From: Alkalibacterium sp. 20
GTDB taxonomy: Bacteria; Bacillota; Bacilli; Lactobacillales; Carnobacteriaceae_A
Reading direction: 5' to 3'
Length of the DNA stretch: 42,768 nucleotides
NCBI RefSeq assembly: GCF_001885615.1
Contig: NZ_LSRN01000025.1
Coordinates: forward strand, 1 to 42,768
The notes beneath the pieces are model-generated. The model ran no database searches. It was not told where the DNA came from and saw nothing but the letters and a program-made list of their open reading frames with translations. Each line of letters begins with the position of its first letter. Positions within the stretch are counted from its first letter, which is position 1. A program made the translations under genes and the position numbers. Shown one piece after another: positions 34,803 to 42,768 of the stretch.

Positions 34803-35592
34803 GACTCGCATCCTCCTTATAAGCTGTCTTTTTTTGTATAGATTCTTCTTTATTAGAATCCTTTTCAATTTTTTCTTTTGGAATTTCTTGAGGCATTTCT
34901 TTCTGCATGCTCTTGAATTCCTTGTAATTAATTTCAGTTATAAATCCTAAATTATTCCATCCAAGCAGTTCAGAAACTGTTTCTTCATCGTATACTTTTT
35001 TATCCTTTACATAAATAGTTAACGAAATAACTATTCCTGATAAAAAACCGAGAAAAGTGCCGAATACGATATTTATAAGCACTCTCGGTGATACTGGATT
35101 AATATCAGGACGTGCTGGTGAGAGGATAGAGACATTTTCTACGTTTAATATGGTTCCAACATTTTGTTGAAAAGTTTCAGCAATCAAATTAGTCGTTTCT
35201 GCTGCTTGTTCAGGTGAATCTCCTAAAACACTTATACCAAATATTTGGGAGTCATTATTAATTTGAATCGTAATATTATTTCTTAATTTATTCTCACTAA
35301 TATCAAAAGATAAATTTTCTATTACTTCATCTAAAACAACTGGATCATTGATAATATCACGATAAGTATTAATTAGTTGAATATTTGTTTGAATATCTCC
35401 CAATTCGACGCTCTCTTCTCCTACATAATTACGCGAAACGATCATTCGAGTTACTGATGCATACTGAGGAGAAAGTACATAGTTAGTTACACCATAGCTG
35501 ACCAACAATCCAAGTAAAGATGCGAGTACAATCCATATCCATTTTTTTCTAATAATACTTACAAATTTGAAAAAATCTATACTCTCTTTCAT
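34795..35592 (-). CDS. Wzz/CpsC-type chain-length regulator
   Basis: Polysaccharide co-polymerase and activator of the adjacent tyrosine kinase, 265 residues. Membrane segments at about 17-38 (WIWIVLASLLGLLVSYGVTN) and 173-196 (VLINIVFGTFLGFLSGIVISL) enclose the extracellular helical domain. The Pro-rich PARPDINPVSPR before the second segment is the family motif. The cytoplasmic tail is long and rich in Lys and Glu (from about 225). AGGAGG precedes the ATG. Overlaps the kinase gene by 8 bases. Confidence 0.93.
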   Translation of the reverse strand: MKESIDFFKFVSIIRKKWIWIVLASLLGLLVSYGVTNYVLSPQYASVTRMIVSRNYVGEESVELGDIQTNIQLINTYRDIINDPVVLDEVIENLSFDISENKLRNNITIQINNDSQIFGISVLGDSPEQAAETTNLIAETFQQNVGTILNVENVSILSPARPDINPVSPRVLINIVFGTFLGFLSGIVISLTIYVKDKKVYDEETVSELLGWNNLGFITEINYKEFKSMQKEMPQEIPKEKIEKDSNKEESIQKKTAYKEDASRV

Positions 35593-35631
35593 CTTCTTCC
35601 CCTCCTACTTTTGACTACTCTCAGGATTTAA

Positions 35632-36591
35632 TTACCCAATTTTGTTTTGTCTAATGAATTGGCTAACCTTTAGTGACGCAGGGATATAATAGCCTATATT
35701 TAATTTTGCTTTTTCTACGATACTTAATTTCTTGTAAAAAAATTTTAATTCTTCTGTTTTTACTCCTTTCAAGTCATATAGTGCTCTATTTAGGTTAAAT
35801 CTATTTTTCAATATTTGTTTATTAATTACCTCAATATATTTGTATTCTGTATAAACATTTAATTTATAAAGCCAGCTTTCCATTTTACTGAAATGATCCT
35901 TCAACGATTCTGGCGTTTTCATCAAATTGTGTGTCCAGGAATTTTCAACTAATACTCTGTACGCTGACATAATATCCTCAAAGTAATAAACATCGCCTTT
36001 TAATGATAACCATATAGTTAATGGATAGTCACCTACTGGAGCATCATATATAAATTCTGGAACATTCAGGACGTGTTTTTTCAAGTAAAACATAGAGTTT
36101 GTGCTGAAAACATTGTCCTTTTCAATAATTTCATCTGTTGAAAAATAGCGACTAGTTGAAGCAGCTATTAAAGGTTCAACCTCTTTTTCGTCTGAGGCTT
36201 TTACACGCATTGCGCCATGCATTGACAAACTACAATCAGGATGAGTTTCCATAAAGTCAAATTGTCTTTGTAGCTTTGATGAATCTGTCCAAAAATCATC
36301 TCCTTCACACTCCGCAATGTATTTCCCCTCAGCTTTTGGAATCAAAAACTCATCAACGACAGATACACCCTGAGAATATTGATTGACCTTCTGATAAACT
36401 GGTTTTATTATATTCGGATAGGCTTTTTTATACTCATTGATAGCTTCAGCTGTTTTATCTGTTGAAGCATCATCGTGTATTAATATCTCGTAAGCAAAAT
36501 TGGTATCTTGAGCAGTAAAACTTTCTAAAGCTCTGGAAATGTATTTTTCTTGATTAAATGTTGCGCAGCATATACTAACCATGACTTCCAT
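35632..36591 (-). CDS. GT2 glycosyltransferase
   Basis: Family 2 sugar transferase of the polysaccharide operon, about 319 residues. The start is uncertain: ATG at 36591 (MEVMVSICC) is preferred over earlier ATGs at 36600 and over the open frame reaching 36642, which overlaps the upstream gene; no strong ribosome site helps. The GT-A fold is shown by VSICCATFNQEKYISRALESF, ILIHDDASTDKT and the DxD-like CEGDDFWTDSSKL. The C-terminal 120 residues are helical and basic. It probably adds one sugar to the lipid-linked repeat unit. Confidence 0.88.
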   Translation of the reverse strand: MEVMVSICCATFNQEKYISRALESFTAQDTNFAYEILIHDDASTDKTAEAINEYKKAYPNIIKPVYQKVNQYSQGVSVVDEFLIPKAEGKYIAECEGDDFWTDSSKLQRQFDFMETHPDCSLSMHGAMRVKASDEKEVEPLIAASTSRYFSTDEIIEKDNVFSTNSMFYLKKHVLNVPEFIYDAPVGDYPLTIWLSLKGDVYYFEDIMSAYRVLVENSWTHNLMKTPESLKDHFSKMESWLYKLNVYTEYKYIEVINKQILKNRFNLNRALYDLKGVKTEELKFFYKKLSIVEKAKLNIGYYIPASLKVSQFIRQNKIG

Positions 36592-36625
36592 ATAAACCAT
36601 CCATTCTATTTTTTTATTTTGTAAC

Positions 36626-38026
36626 TTAACTACTCTCGGCAATTAATTTTATAGGTGCTTTTGCTAATAGTTCCGGACTATCATTCACGCCTAGGACAAG
36701 TGTTAGGATAACTAAAAACACATGTACACCAAAGTAATCCATAACAAATGAATCAAGAGAAAAATTAGCAAACACAATGATGAAAAGTGGAATGCTTGAG
36801 AGACTGAGTATAGAGAATGAGGATTTTACATTAAGGTTGTTTTTTAATTGGATATACAAAGCAATAAACAAAATCATAAATACAAGTAATCCGACAATGC
36901 CAAGATAATACCATGCTATGAGATACATATTGTGAGAAAGTTTATCATTGAAAAAATGATCGGAGATTCCATCTCCAATAAATAGTATTTGAGGATTACT
37001 CGTTATTTCATAGTAATAACTTAACCATATAGCACTTCTTCCTGACGTTATTGAACTAGCATTATTCCCTTCAGAAAAAAACCTGAAAAAGTAAGCTTGA
37101 TAAAAAAAGTCATAAAAAATATAAGTAGTCAGTCCTAAGACGCTGGAGAATGAGAGTAAATAATACAATCCTTGTTTTATGTTATCTTTTAACAATATAA
37201 TTAGAACGCTTATTATCAATACAGCAAAACTAATGATGAACATTTTTGAAAAGGTGAGAAGTCCCATAATAGAGAGGATAAATATATAGATGTAAGATAA
37301 GACTTTTTGATTATTAGTCAATTTTACTTGATTCGAAAATACTATGATTAATAAACATGCGATTGCAATTAATACTTGAATAGAGAAATAATTTGGATCC
37401 ATATCCAAACCGGTAAAGCGCGTGTATAAATTATCCGTTGTATTCATCGTATGAAGAACAGTAAAACTCGTGATGTAATTTTCAATAGCAGGAATACTGT
37501 TACCCAAAAAACTCACTCCACCTGACACAGTTAGACCCAATGCATGAAACAGGATATAGTGAGGAATAACCTTTTTATCAAGTACAAATAATGTTGCAAA
37601 ATAGATAACAACAAAATTTAACAGGAAACTTAGAATGCTGACAGTCGATGCACTACTGTTGATCAATAATGAAAAGAAACTATAGATAAAGACACTAACA
37701 ATCGTGATGATATAAAAGATTGAAATCCGAGTTTTATACAAGAGAATATAAACAGCAACAACAACACAGTATAATGCGGACAGTACTGTAATCAATGACA
37801 TCTGGTTAAAATAAAATTTGATTACATAGGCCCAAGGAACAAAATACAGGATATATAAAATCTTGTTTTCGATTTTATCATTGATGATCCCTATTGATAC
37901 CAGTATTAAAAATAGTATTAAGAATATTTGGCTCCCTGTCATCATTTTCAATATGACGAGTAAACTCCCGAATAGACATATACCGGTACTTAAGTTCAGA
38001 GAATATTTTTGTTTGGTCAGTTTCAA
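36626..38026 (-). CDS. Wzy-like polysaccharide polymerase
   Basis: Polytopic membrane protein of about 466 residues predicted to polymerise repeat units outside the membrane. TTG at 38026 is 7 bases after GGGAGG; a GTG three codons earlier abuts the site. About eleven hydrophobic segments are visible, with a large extracellular loop (about 315-355) holding EGNNASSITSGRSAIWLSYY; such an SGR-x-x-x-W motif is usual in the Wzy_C/O-antigen ligase superfamily. Wzy sequences diverge greatly, so assignment rests on topology, this motif and operon position. Confidence 0.85.
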   Translation of the reverse strand: MKLTKQKYSLNLSTGICLFGSLLVILKMMTGSQIFLILFLILVSIGIINDKIENKILYILYFVPWAYVIKFYFNQMSLITVLSALYCVVVAVYILLYKTRISIFYIITIVSVFIYSFFSLLINSSASTVSILSFLLNFVVIYFATLFVLDKKVIPHYILFHALGLTVSGGVSFLGNSIPAIENYITSFTVLHTMNTTDNLYTRFTGLDMDPNYFSIQVLIAIACLLIIVFSNQVKLTNNQKVLSYIYIFILSIMGLLTFSKMFIISFAVLIISVLIILLKDNIKQGLYYLLSFSSVLGLTTYIFYDFFYQAYFFRFFSEGNNASSITSGRSAIWLSYYYEITSNPQILFIGDGISDHFFNDKLSHNMYLIAWYYLGIVGLLVFMILFIALYIQLKNNLNVKSSFSILSLSSIPLFIIVFANFSLDSFVMDYFGVHVFLVILTLVLGVNDSPELLAKAPIKLIAESS

Positions 38027-38055
38027 ACTTTTCACCTCCCCATATTCTAAATACT

Positions 38056-39240
38056 TTAATTTTTCAGAATATTAAATAACTGATCTGTCGCTAATTGATT
38101 GGATACAGGACTGGATTGAATATTAGCTTTCAACTCATCTAAGGAGTTCGGCTTTTCCAATATTTTTTTTAAATGAGTGAAGATGCTTTCCACATTCATT
38201 TCAGTAACTATCCCGTTTACGCCATGTTTTACTTGTTCTTTTACAGCTGCATAAGGTGTAGTTAATACTGGAACGCCTAATATAAATGCTTCTTGTATTA
38301 CCATTGGAAACCCTTCATAGTTGGAGGTTAGAATGAACAAGTCACTTTCAGCAATATATGGATAAGGATTAGCTCGTGATCCTATATAGTCCACTCGATT
38401 TGTCAAACCAGCTTCATTGATTTCTTTACGATTTTTTTCTAAGTCAGGACCATCCCCTACAATTATCCACTTATAATTTTTCAAACTTTCTTTTTCGAGC
38501 ATCCGGCATACTTCTGAAATTCTTCTTAAATTTTTTGAACCGTTCTCAACTCTTGTTACAGTAACAAACGTTAAGAAAGATGGATTAATTTCAATATTCT
38601 GTTTCAATTCTGCTTTTTCTTGAATTTCTTCAATAGGAAAAAGATTATATACCGTTTTGATTTTATGAGAGAATTCTGGTAAAAATTCTTTAAATTTCTC
38701 GGCACAAGCATTGGAAACACAAATAAGTGCAGTAAATCCTTCGTATAATTTCCTGCTCGTTTCTTTTTCAAATCCTGCTTCAATTGGATCGGTATGAATC
38801 CATGCTAGTTTGGCAGGAGACTCTACATAATCCAGAACATATTGATTGGTCCCCTGATTGAAGTGAGAATGAGGCACGTCGTTGAAATAGGATATGGCAA
38901 TATCATAAGGACCTAATACTTTCTGCTTTTTGAATAACCAGTTATAAAAGCGAGTCGATCCCATCAATCTAACCATTATCATTAATAATATGCGATAAAT
39001 GATGTCCATCTTTTTTTTGCTTTTCAAAACCTCTCGAAAAGGTGTAGCAACTAATCTCAGTGCTTTGCTTCCCTGATATAAACGAGCTAAATTTGACACT
39101 TCCTTGACAAGTTCGCCTTCGCCAAACAGGAACACGTCCAATTCAAATTCTTCCCTATTAATTAAAGTCTTCACGAGATTGACGAGCGCTGTTTGTACGC
39201 CCCCTATCTGTAAATTTTGACCGACTAATAGAATTTTCAT
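38056..39240 (-). CDS. GT4 glycosyltransferase
   Basis: GT-B fold retaining sugar transferase, 394 residues. N-terminal acceptor domain begins MKILLVGQNLQIGGVQTALVNL with the family Gly-rich turn; the C-terminal Glycos_transf_1 domain has TVTRVENGSKNLRRISEV, WIIVGDGPDLE and the nucleotide-sugar motif NYEGFPMVIQEAFILGVPVL (EX7E). AGGAGGTGG lies before the ATG, which sits inside the 3' end of wecB: the two frames overlap by 83 bases. Confidence 0.93.
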   Translation of the reverse strand: MKILLVGQNLQIGGVQTALVNLVKTLINREEFELDVFLFGEGELVKEVSNLARLYQGSKALRLVATPFREVLKSKKKMDIIYRILLMIMVRLMGSTRFYNWLFKKQKVLGPYDIAISYFNDVPHSHFNQGTNQYVLDYVESPAKLAWIHTDPIEAGFEKETSRKLYEGFTALICVSNACAEKFKEFLPEFSHKIKTVYNLFPIEEIQEKAELKQNIEINPSFLTFVTVTRVENGSKNLRRISEVCRMLEKESLKNYKWIIVGDGPDLEKNRKEINEAGLTNRVDYIGSRANPYPYIAESDLFILTSNYEGFPMVIQEAFILGVPVLTTPYAAVKEQVKHGVNGIVTEMNVESIFTHLKKILEKPNSLDELKANIQSSPVSNQLATDQLFNILKN

Positions 39241-40348
39241 TCCATTCCCACCTCCTGCCTGTTTGAATAATATCTGCTATGCGGTCGCTTGCATAACCAT
39301 CACCATAAGGATTTGAAGCTTTACTCATTTTAAGATACTGGTTTGTATCCGTTAAAAGTATTCTACATTCTCTATAAATTTCTTCTTCATTAGTTCCGAC
39401 CATTTTCAAGGTCCCTGCTTTAATTCCTTCAGGTCGTTCAGTCGTATCTCTCAAAACCAGGACAGGTTTGCCTAACGATGGCGCTTCTTCTTGAATGCCT
39501 CCACTGTCAGTGAGAATAATGTAAGCTTTAGCTAAAAAGTTATGAAAATCGACGACTGTGAGGGGTTCAATTAATCGGATTCTTTTATGATTTCCAATCA
39601 CCTCATTCGCTATCTCGCGTACTAATGGATTTAGATGAACCGGGTAAATCACTTTGGTGTCGGGAATATCGTCTACGATACGTTTAATTGCTTTAAAAAT
39701 GTTTCGGAGCGGCTCGCCAATGTTCTCTCTACGATGAGCGGTCACCATTATGAGTCTTGAGTCCTCTGCCCAATCTAACTGATCGTGTCTGTAATCTGGG
39801 TATACAGTCGTTCTTAATGCATCAATTGCTGTATTACCGGTTATGAAAATTGAAATTGGATCTTTACCTTCATTGATTAAATTAACTTTGGCTCTTTTAG
39901 TCGGAGCAAAATGATAATTAGCAATTATTCCGACTGCCTGACGATTAAATTCTTCAGGATAGGGTGAATTGATGTTGTATGTTCTAAGTCCAGCTTCTAC
40001 ATGACCAACAGGTATTTTTAAGTAATAACAGGCTAAAGCTGTAACAAAAGTTGTGGATGTGTCTCCATGAACTAACACTAAATCTGGTTTCTCAATATCG
40101 AGTACGTTTTTAATCTTTTCAAGTATTGTGATGGTTATATCAAATAATGTTTGGTTGCTTTTCATGATTGACAAGTCATAATCCGGTTTCACATTAAACG
40201 TGTCTAAAACCTGTTCCAGCATCTCTTTATGCTGACCGGTCACGCATACTTTAGTAACGAACTCTTTTTTAGATAGAAGAACGTTTACTAACGGGCACAT
40301 TTTTATTGCTTCTGGTCTCGTTCCAAAGACTACCATAATTTTTTTCAT
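39158..40348 (-). CDS. wecB: UDP-GlcNAc 2-epimerase (non-hydrolysing)
   Basis: Converts UDP-GlcNAc to UDP-ManNAc, a precursor for wall or exopolysaccharide; cytoplasmic, 396 residues. Motifs: VFGTRPEAIKMCPLV, CVTGQHKEML, VHGDTSTTF, GHVEAGLRT, VTAHRRENIGEP, and TDSGGIQEEAPSLGKPVLVLRDTTERPEG. These cover the substrate and allosteric sites. The usual end is near the RIADII segment; here about 28 more residues (from QTGRRWEW) extend over the start of the next gene in a different frame, with low-complexity look. Its own start lies inside the preceding gene by 80 bases. Suggests ManNAc, or a derivative, in the polymer. Confidence 0.95.
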   Translation of the reverse strand: MKKIMVVFGTRPEAIKMCPLVNVLLSKKEFVTKVCVTGQHKEMLEQVLDTFNVKPDYDLSIMKSNQTLFDITITILEKIKNVLDIEKPDLVLVHGDTSTTFVTALACYYLKIPVGHVEAGLRTYNINSPYPEEFNRQAVGIIANYHFAPTKRAKVNLINEGKDPISIFITGNTAIDALRTTVYPDYRHDQLDWAEDSRLIMVTAHRRENIGEPLRNIFKAIKRIVDDIPDTKVIYPVHLNPLVREIANEVIGNHKRIRLIEPLTVVDFHNFLAKAYIILTDSGGIQEEAPSLGKPVLVLRDTTERPEGIKAGTLKMVGTNEEEIYRECRILLTDTNQYLKMSKASNPYGDGYASDRIADIIQTGRRWEWNENSISRSKFTDRGRTNSARQSREDFN

Positions 40349-41483
40349 TGTCTTCCTCCATACTCTTATATATTGATAGCAACCGTCTTTCCATCTCTTC
40401 CCATGAAAATTTAGTTTTGTAATACTGTTTCATTTTCTTGGATATCTCCGAAAATGACTGTTTTTCATTGGCCAGTTGCTTTAAAGCAGTTTGCAGATCG
40501 TCTTTATTGAAATCAATTACTTTGCCAAACTGTTCTGCTGAAACAATTGAATCTAATCCAGTATTTCTAGCCATGATTAACGGTTTCCCCAGCATTAAAG
40601 CTTCATAAAATTTATTTGGTGCAGCATATACATGGTTAGGCACCGAAGGATCGTAAAGGGCAGTAATAATATCGCAGCTCTTCTCAAGTTGTAATGTTTT
40701 ATCATATGGCAGTTTCCCATAAAAATGTATGTTAATGTAGCGCTGACTCATATCATTTATATAGTTTCCTAACTGTCCAAAGCCACCAATATGAAGTTCC
40801 AACTCATTATTTTCTGATACGACATCGACTAATTCTTTGATCATTCTTCCCTCTTGAAATATGCCTATATAGGCAATCGACAGTTTTTCTTTGTCAACCA
40901 TGAAAGAATTGACACCCAAAGGAAGATCATATGGTGTGTTATGAATGATTGTTAACTTTTTCGGCTTGGATAAAGCAATTTGATTTTTTCTTTGTTCGGT
41001 GCAAATAATGGTATGAGAAGATTGATTGATTGTTTTTATATCTGCTTTTTCTATTATTTTTCTTAATTTTTGAGGAACGGTAAATGAATCTACATAATAG
41101 TCGAAAATATCGTAGACCATTTCCTTTTGAAGCTTTCGAGCGACTTTACCAGCTACAAAAGCTGTATCAAAATCGCATGCATGAATGACATCATACTCAA
41201 ATTGATTTTTGATCAGCCATTTACGTATGGCCAGTTGAAAAAGCAGTAACGCCTTAATGTTTTTTTTGAATCCGCCTCCAAAACTTGCATGAATACCAAA
41301 ATGAGTGATTTTACATGCAGTATTTTTCAAAACTAATGTTGTTTTTCTTTCTTTATAACTATACTCTCGATCCCAAGCAATGATTTGCACGTGATGCCCG
41401 TTTTGTATTAAAGAATTGACTTCTTTTTCTACCCTGGAATCTGGAGATATTGGGTTGGAACGAATAAACACAATTTTCATCAA
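40269..41483 (-). CDS. GT4 glycosyltransferase
   Basis: GT-B type sugar transferase, 404 residues. N-terminal half with FIRSNPISPDSRVEKEVNSL and VIHACDFDTAFVA; C-terminal half with IAYIGIFQEGRMIKELVD, HFYGKLPYD and ALMLGKPLIM (a reduced EX7E region, E in KFYEALMLGKP). AGGAGG lies before the ATG. The last 27 codons overlap the start of wecB and are rich in polar residues, so the functional protein probably ends earlier. Acceptor and donor unknown. Confidence 0.88.
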   Translation of the reverse strand: MMKIVFIRSNPISPDSRVEKEVNSLIQNGHHVQIIAWDREYSYKERKTTLVLKNTACKITHFGIHASFGGGFKKNIKALLLFQLAIRKWLIKNQFEYDVIHACDFDTAFVAGKVARKLQKEMVYDIFDYYVDSFTVPQKLRKIIEKADIKTINQSSHTIICTEQRKNQIALSKPKKLTIIHNTPYDLPLGVNSFMVDKEKLSIAYIGIFQEGRMIKELVDVVSENNELELHIGGFGQLGNYINDMSQRYINIHFYGKLPYDKTLQLEKSCDIITALYDPSVPNHVYAAPNKFYEALMLGKPLIMARNTGLDSIVSAEQFGKVIDFNKDDLQTALKQLANEKQSFSEISKKMKQYYKTKFSWEEMERRLLSIYKSMEEDNEKNYGSLWNETRSNKNVPVSKRSSI

Positions 41484-41515
41484 TTATTCCTCCTATGCGG
41501 TAAAAGTGCGATTCA

Positions 41516-41689
41516 TTAATACTTATTAAAATCAGCAGCGAAACGTTTGTTTTTATATCTTTGTCTAGCATAATCTAAAATGAAATACACAGTAGCATAT
41601 GTCACTCTATTTCCATTATTGTGTTTATTTTGATTATTACTCACTGCTTCAATGCTTCTTTTAATAACATACAAGTCAATACCACGAAT
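41516..41689 (-). pseudogene. In-frame 57-codon open stretch after the GNAT/FemAB-like gene, possible remnant
   Basis: Directly after the TAG at 41690-41692 the same frame stays open for 57 codons and ends at TAA 41516. The translation looks protein-like (for example YATVYFILDYARQRYKNKRF, ending FAADFNKY). There is no ATG and no good ribosome site; TTG and GTG codons exist. It could be the C-terminus of a deleted transferase, a small gene, or a read-through tail. Confidence 0.3.
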
Positions 41690-42727
41690 CTATTTTGTGC
41701 GATATAAAGGGAAAAAAGATTCATCAGGAGAAATAATCACTTCTTGTCTTCGGCTTTCTAACAATTGATCATAAATATTTTTATCATAGATTTTTTTACC
41801 AACGTAGAAAGGATAGATTCCTTCTTTATCAAATTTCTTCTTGAAGCGAAACAGATTATCTTCCCCTTTCATTCCTCCGCCGATTATATAGTATTGAAGT
41901 CCATTATTTTTTAACCAGTTCATTGTTTCATATTCTAGAAACGTACTTGTACCATAGGATAAATACTCTGATGATGTTCCACCTAAAAATCCGAATCCAT
42001 ATTTTGAACCGATCAGTGTTAAAAATGACGAGATAACTTTTCCCTCTAAAATTGCCTGCGAGAATACATAATGCCCTTTTAGTTTTTGTTGTAATTCATG
42101 GAAAAATGAGGAATTAAAATAATAATAGTCTGATGCATCATTCCTCTTCATTGTTTCTGTATATATTCTTATAAATTCAGATAACGCCTCATCTGAAGTA
42201 TGAAATTCAGCAGATAATCCATTGCTTTTTGCATGTCTGACACTTGTCCTCACTGATTTGTGCATGTTTTGATCTAATGGAGCAGATAAATCTCTCACGA
42301 CATTTGGACCGATAAATTCTAGTTTTCCATCAAAATATTCGGTAGCTTCTTTACTCTCAATAACGTGGAATCGATAAAAAGCACTCACAATTTGATTTTT
42401 TGAACACTCTTCAGCAAAAGCAGCATTATATTGTTCAAATAATTTTTCGGGATTATTTGCTTCTCTGATGATTGGTCCTCCGTATCCATAGGCACTCGTT
42501 ATATCATAATATGTTTTACCATTAAGTTGGATTGGAATCTCTCTTTTTATATATGAATGTTCAATCTCACCATACTCACTTCTAAAGTGAAAAGTCTTTG
42601 CTTCACCCTTTTCTTTTTTCTCGTATAATTGAACGTATTCGAGACTTAAACACATATCTGTATAAATTCTTTTTTCTTCATATTTTTCAGGCTTATCATT
42701 CATCTGATTTTGCATGTTTAGTTCCAT
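41690..42727 (-). CDS. FemAB/GNAT-fold transferase of the polysaccharide operon
   Basis: A 345-residue protein of the Acetyltransf_6/FemAB-like type, common in surface polysaccharide clusters. Visible: YYDITSAYGYGGPI, typical for this family; SVRTSVRHAKSNGL; ETMKRNDASDYYYF; and a second GNAT half with HYVFSQAILEGKVISSFLTLIGSKYGFGFLGGTS, YLSYGTSTFLEYETMNWLKNNG and FRFKKKFDKEGIYPF. The end FFPLYRTK resembles natural ends of relatives. It probably transfers an acyl or aminoacyl group to the polymer or a precursor. AGGAG precedes the ATG. First gene of the operon inside the window; more may lie upstream. Confidence 0.85.
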   Translation of the reverse strand: MELNMQNQMNDKPEKYEEKRIYTDMCLSLEYVQLYEKKEKGEAKTFHFRSEYGEIEHSYIKREIPIQLNGKTYYDITSAYGYGGPIIREANNPEKLFEQYNAAFAEECSKNQIVSAFYRFHVIESKEATEYFDGKLEFIGPNVVRDLSAPLDQNMHKSVRTSVRHAKSNGLSAEFHTSDEALSEFIRIYTETMKRNDASDYYYFNSSFFHELQQKLKGHYVFSQAILEGKVISSFLTLIGSKYGFGFLGGTSSEYLSYGTSTFLEYETMNWLKNNGLQYYIIGGGMKGEDNLFRFKKKFDKEGIYPFYVGKKIYDKNIYDQLLESRRQEVIISPDESFFPLYRTK

Positions 42728-42768
42728 AATTCACACTCCTATTGAATTAGATAGTCTTTGATTTATTT

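Noticed and set aside
1-42768. CRISPR array, phage genes, defence island
   Set aside because: No regularly spaced identical repeats of 25-40 bp, and no integrase, capsid, restriction or toxin-antitoxin genes were recognised; the 103-bp repeat is diverged and lacks spacer structure.

Overview
The window is chromosomal DNA of a low-GC Gram-positive bacterium. Strong AGGAGG-type ribosome sites, TTGACA/TATAAT-like promoters, CcpA-type cre sites, a tyrosine-kinase exopolysaccharide cluster, a family 65 phosphorylase and lipobox sugar-binding proteins together suggest Lactobacillales (a Carnobacteriaceae-like organism such as Alkalibacterium, Marinilactibacillus or Trichococcus). The genus is an inference from style, not from a marker gene.

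Layout. 1-935: right part of an IS3-family insertion sequence cut by the window edge. 977-8652: mostly single-gene units: an MFS transporter, a CHASE-GGDEF diguanylate cyclase, an HSL-type alpha/beta hydrolase with an abnormal oxyanion motif, a DUF4153-like membrane protein, an aldo/keto reductase and a small FAD/NAD oxidoreductase. 8945-10515: nanE and a GntR/HutC regulator, divergent around a palindromic operator. 10580-13724: a GT2-GtrA fusion, a protein with a pRiA4b ORF-3 domain, and a GNAT acetyltransferase. 13725-14222: a non-coding stretch with a diverged 103-bp repeat. 14223-16904: a P-type ATPase interrupted by one in-frame TGA. 17051-19247: a second MFS transporter and a membrane-anchored metallophosphoesterase.

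19695-28943 is the most integrated part. On the minus strand, in order of transcription, lie a ChvE-like lipoprotein, a sugar ABC ATPase, its permease, a membrane-anchored sugar-binding protein, a YesM/LytS-type histidine kinase, a YesN-type AraC response regulator and a second, XylF-like lipoprotein. The binding protein, kinase and regulator overlap one another and match the XylFII-LytS-YesN three-component arrangement known to sense xylose in clostridia. Two cre-like sites and internal hairpins suggest catabolite repression and unequal expression along the cluster. No sugar isomerase or kinase lies in the window, so the substrate is inferred.

29163-33602: a stand-alone ATP-grasp ligase of the CphA/GshF type, a short-chain dehydrogenase and a GH65 disaccharide phosphorylase. 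34104-42727: the 3' part of an exopolysaccharide operon on the minus strand (GNAT/FemAB-like protein, GT4, WecB, GT4, Wzy-like polymerase, GT2, Wzz-like protein, BY-kinase) ending at a strong terminator. The chain-length/kinase pair is last, and the initiating transferase, flippase and phosphatase are not in the window.

No rRNA, tRNA or CRISPR array was seen. Several starts were moved from the longest open frame to a codon with a well-spaced ribosome site; this is noted in each entry.
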